Assembly: GCA_026168455.1 (NCBI GenBank)
Contig: CM047426.1
Coordinates: 24,474,528-24,538,527, forward strand
DNA from: Theocolax elegans
Taxonomy: Eukaryota; Arthropoda; Insecta; Hymenoptera; Cerocephalidae
Direction of reading: 5' to 3'
Length of the DNA stretch: 64,000 bases
Part shown: one piece after another, positions 60,992 to 64,000 of the stretch
Layout of the letters: every line of letters starts with the position of its first letter
Position numbering within the stretch: position 1 is the first letter of the stretch
The notes under the pieces: model-generated
Seen by the model: the letters and a program-made list of their open reading frames with translations, nothing else
Told to the model about the DNA's origin: nothing
Database searches by the model: none
Position numbers and translations under genes: made by a program

Positions 60992-63900
60992 GTAAGTTTC
61001 ACACTTGACACCTTATTATCCGGGTGGATCTTGCTTTTTTTTGTATCTCTTAATTAGAACTCGAGGAGCCAACTTACATCTATACTTTATTCTTCTTGAG
61101 GTTTCTAATTAAGCGGAAACACTACGGCTGGAAGGGAATATGGGTCAGGGTGAGGCAAATTTTTTAAGTTGATTGGAGGCCTTGATTTGTTGCCTTGTTA
61201 TTACACCCACGTTACCCTCGTGTGATTAGGCACCTTTTGTCAAATTAGATAAGCTTGATTTTTTCGACAGTATTCAATATTATACTAATGAACATTTATA
61301 CTGAAAATTATCAGGTAGTTTTATTTATATGCTCTACCCGGGATCAATATACGTAGTTACACGGATAGTTTCCTACATTTCTTTAAAGCGCTTTATAATA
61401 AACTAGAATAAAGTGGGAAAAATTGTTAAATTAATATGCATTTTATTAAACAATTTACGTGTACTTATTTGTGTGGTTAAAACTTTGCATACACTATACA
61501 TTTAATATTTTTCCTATAAATGTCGCTCGTGTATTAGATTTTAATTATAGATACTGAATAGAATATGTAATGCAGGTACTCTTTTGCCAATCTATACGAC
61601 CATAACCTGCACCACAAGATGTTGCACAATATTGAAAGAATCAATACACATTGATATCGCTGAATTAAAGTATCTTTTATTTAACCTTATACGTACATAC
61701 ACATAGTAATAGTGCGAGTGTGTATGCAGCAGACATTGACTGTCTTAATGTGCACAATGCATTGTTCTATTTATCTATATTATATATAGTAGTATTTCCT
61801 CTCGCTTATAAATAAATCTTAAATATTTTATGTTACACACATTTACACAGTGTTAGTTTAATTAAATAGTTATATCGATCGAGCGCAATACTGCAAATAC
61901 GATAAAACATTTTCAAAAATAACAGTTCAAAATAAGATTTACGTATATACGAAGTTTCAATCATCGTAAAAAAATGTTGAAGTATTTCGTAAAAATTCGC
62001 TATGCCTCTGAGCTATAATAAAATTCAATTTCAACTTCGTATAACGATATACGAGTGCTTTTTCGAATGGTTATATCTGTAGAAGTTACTTTGAATCCAC
62101 AAATGAAAATTAATTGTATCCGAATGTAGAAGGCTGAGCAACTCAATGTTTCTTTTTTATCAGAAATAGAATGATTGCCTGCGTAATGAAATTAAAAAAC
62201 TTTTCTTCTCTCGCACACTCATATAAATATTAAAAATTACAACTTATCATACGTGTCCGTTAATAATGACTATACGACTTTATAACCGTACAGAAATGAA
62301 TTCATATATTATTTACACGTATAAATTTTCGGTGTGCGTAAATTCCATTGTTCATTTAGGTGTTTCAAATTCAATTTTAACTAGAAAACTGTATTAAAAA
62401 GTAAGTAATAAAGATTTTACGGAAATAAACTCGAAATAAAATGGGAGAGGAATAAAAATGAGATGTCGCGACCCTGACCAAACGAAAATTCAAAGAAAAA
62501 TAAAGTATGCATACGTGTATGTAAAGTAAGAGAGAAAAGACGAATTTTCGCGTGACGCGCGGTGCATATGTATCCGAAGCATTCGAGTCAGCCTTCGCGA
62601 AATCGCGAGACGTATGGGTGTGTTGCATTGTTGGAGAATATCCGGAATCGCGATCGCAATTTTGTCAGCTGGTTCAACCCGTTATGCAGCCATAAGGAAT
62701 GTCCTAGTTGGTGTTCATCTATAGATTGCATTCAGGAATGCAGACCTACGGAATATAGAATATTCTCTAGATTGTTTATAGAAAGAATACCCTTGCAATG
62801 TAGTCTACCTCTCGTAAAACATTTTTCGCTTATATCTCGATTTGGCTAAAGCTTCATTTAAAATAGCTTTTAAAAAATTGATTTTGACGGGTAAGCATTT
62901 TTATTTGGTGTAATTCTCCAAACGCTAAAACCCATCGATTAAAAAGACAATTTTGTTGTGTAAAGCCAAAACTAAAGATATGACAATATGCGTATACGCA
63001 TCTTTCCAGACATTGTTAAATATGTATGTAATAGCAAAAAGGTCTCTAAAATAAAGGACGTCGTACGAGATGAAACAATAATGAAGAGTCACCGGCAGGT
63101 GAATAACCAACGACAAGTTAACACAAATATATTTTTCCTCTCTGGTAAATGGACCCTCGGCATCGCATGAAGCGCGAACAAGAGAAACGTCTTAACAAAC
63201 GCAATATTAACCCCGAGTAAAATGGATCTCACCAGCGACGAGCGAACCAATTAGAATGACACGATGGTTACGACGGTTCTGGACGAAATTTATTTCGTTG
63301 AGTCTTTCGGAGGCTCGCAGTATACCTCAGGAAATTGTCAATAAGCAGTTGCCATTGACAAAGCGCACGATCGGCGAGCCAGTCGCGGAAATGGGAAATA
63401 AGAAAAACCTGGAGTTCAGCCAAATGCTCGAACCCCGTCACTTTTTCAACGTGCTCTCTCACCCATTCCTACGAGTTTATGGGCTACAATTACGGTTGGC
63501 TCGTCGGGACAAAAAGAAAGGAGAAAGAACGAGAAAGAAAGATACGGCTCCTTAATCGTATAAAATCCATTTGTAAAACCAAGCATCCTGCAGGCGAGTA
63601 GGACTGCATTAGCTAATTGTTGCACCGATTCCCTTACGTATAATCGAGAACTAGGTATTCGAGTGTATGTACCTTACGATTTTTACCTTCCGGCTATCTC
63701 GGCTTATATATCGCTGAAAGGATTTTCCTGTCTTTGGTGTCAAAGTTTACGCGCTACGTTGCCAGTTAAATCGATGCCGCTCGTTCCTTTCGCGTGTTTG
63801 ACGATCGAGAGCTACGTTTTATTGCAATTACGGTGTACCTGCCTTCTGACATACGTATACGCTATCATTCAATGTGTACTTACACGTTAATGTGGACAGA

Positions 63901-64000
63901 TATACTGTACAAACAATTATTTTACCGTTACATTTATTATACTTTATTCTTATTTTCGGTGTTTTATATTTATTCTGCGATACGTTTTATTGAGAGTGTC
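60992..64000. other. Possible intron or intergenic DNA to the right edge
   Basis: AT-rich with GC-richer pieces at about 62540-62720 and 63160-63560. The pieces carry frames of about 95-99 codons on the plus strand without known motifs; the first is cysteine-rich but lacks a signal peptide. A hairpin at 61049-61113 is listed separately. Confidence 0.35.
61049..61113 (+). ncRNA. miRNA-like hairpin, unverified
   Basis: The arm CTTAATTAGAA (61049-61059) pairs perfectly with TTCTAATTAAG (61103-61113). After a 2-nt bulge (61101-61102), nine more pairs including two G-U follow (61060-61068 with 61092-61100). This gives a 20-bp stem and a loop of about 23 nt. Size and shape suit a small miRNA precursor, but many inverted repeats in AT-rich DNA look similar and I do not recognise the sequence. 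Confidence 0.25.

Noticed and set aside
62568..62849. Cysteine-rich small frame considered as a secreted peptide
   Set aside because: No signal peptide, irregular cysteine spacing, and no precursor structure.
1..64000. CRISPR arrays, operons, prokaryotic genes, tRNA genes
   Set aside because: No regularly spaced direct repeats, no gene clusters with bacterial spacing, and no tRNA T-loop/anticodon pattern noticed by eye; the window is eukaryotic in character.

Overview
The window looks like nuclear DNA of an insect, most likely a hymenopteran (ant, bee or wasp relative). It is AT-rich and gene-poor, with CpG-rich islands, (GA)n/(TG)n microsatellites, intronless clan-3 (CYP3-clan) cytochrome P450 genes and many small DNA transposons. 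The taxonomic placement is inferred from the P450 type and base composition; no ribosomal or mitochondrial marker is present.

Layout. Three members of one P450 family lie on the minus strand. The 5' end of one gene is cut by the left edge (1-94), a complete 499-codon gene is at 4967-6466, and a complete 504-codon gene is at 55441-56955. The 49 kb between the two complete genes is mostly non-coding and full of mobile elements. In order they are: a possible terminal-inverted-repeat (TIR) element with an inner foldback (370-2251); a 240-bp MITE (11779-12018, second copy at 57977-58230); a 0.73-kb tandem duplication (16671-18134); a 1.19-kb palindromic hAT-type element with a perfect 8-bp target duplication (21562-22753); a 0.67-kb inverted duplication (29252-29925); a 5S-rRNA-like SINE with a perfect 17-bp target duplication (29951-30471); a hAT-like MITE (30588-31101); a palindromic MITE (32243-32612); a full-length I/Jockey-type LINE with target duplication (37998-43327); nested palindromic mariner-like elements (51832-53388); and another small MITE (54065-54334).

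Host genes other than the P450s are visible only as candidate exons on the plus strand. The best is 32730-33202: a splice acceptor, an in-frame stop, an ATG, a 104-codon reading frame and a GTGAGT donor. Weaker candidate first exons end at 28447 and 60991, each at the end of a CpG-rich, GA/CT-rich stretch. Much of the rest is probably intron or intergenic DNA of large plus-strand genes.

How the parts relate. The P450 genes are diverged tandem paralogs. The left partial gene is nearly identical in its coding start to the 4967-6466 gene, but its upstream region resembles that of the 55441-56955 gene, which suggests a mosaic history. The 4967-6466 enzyme also lacks the usual oxygen-activating threonine of helix I. 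The LINE appears young (target duplication, poly-A tail, catalytic motifs kept); its ORF2 is interrupted only by two -1 shifts, both in A-runs.
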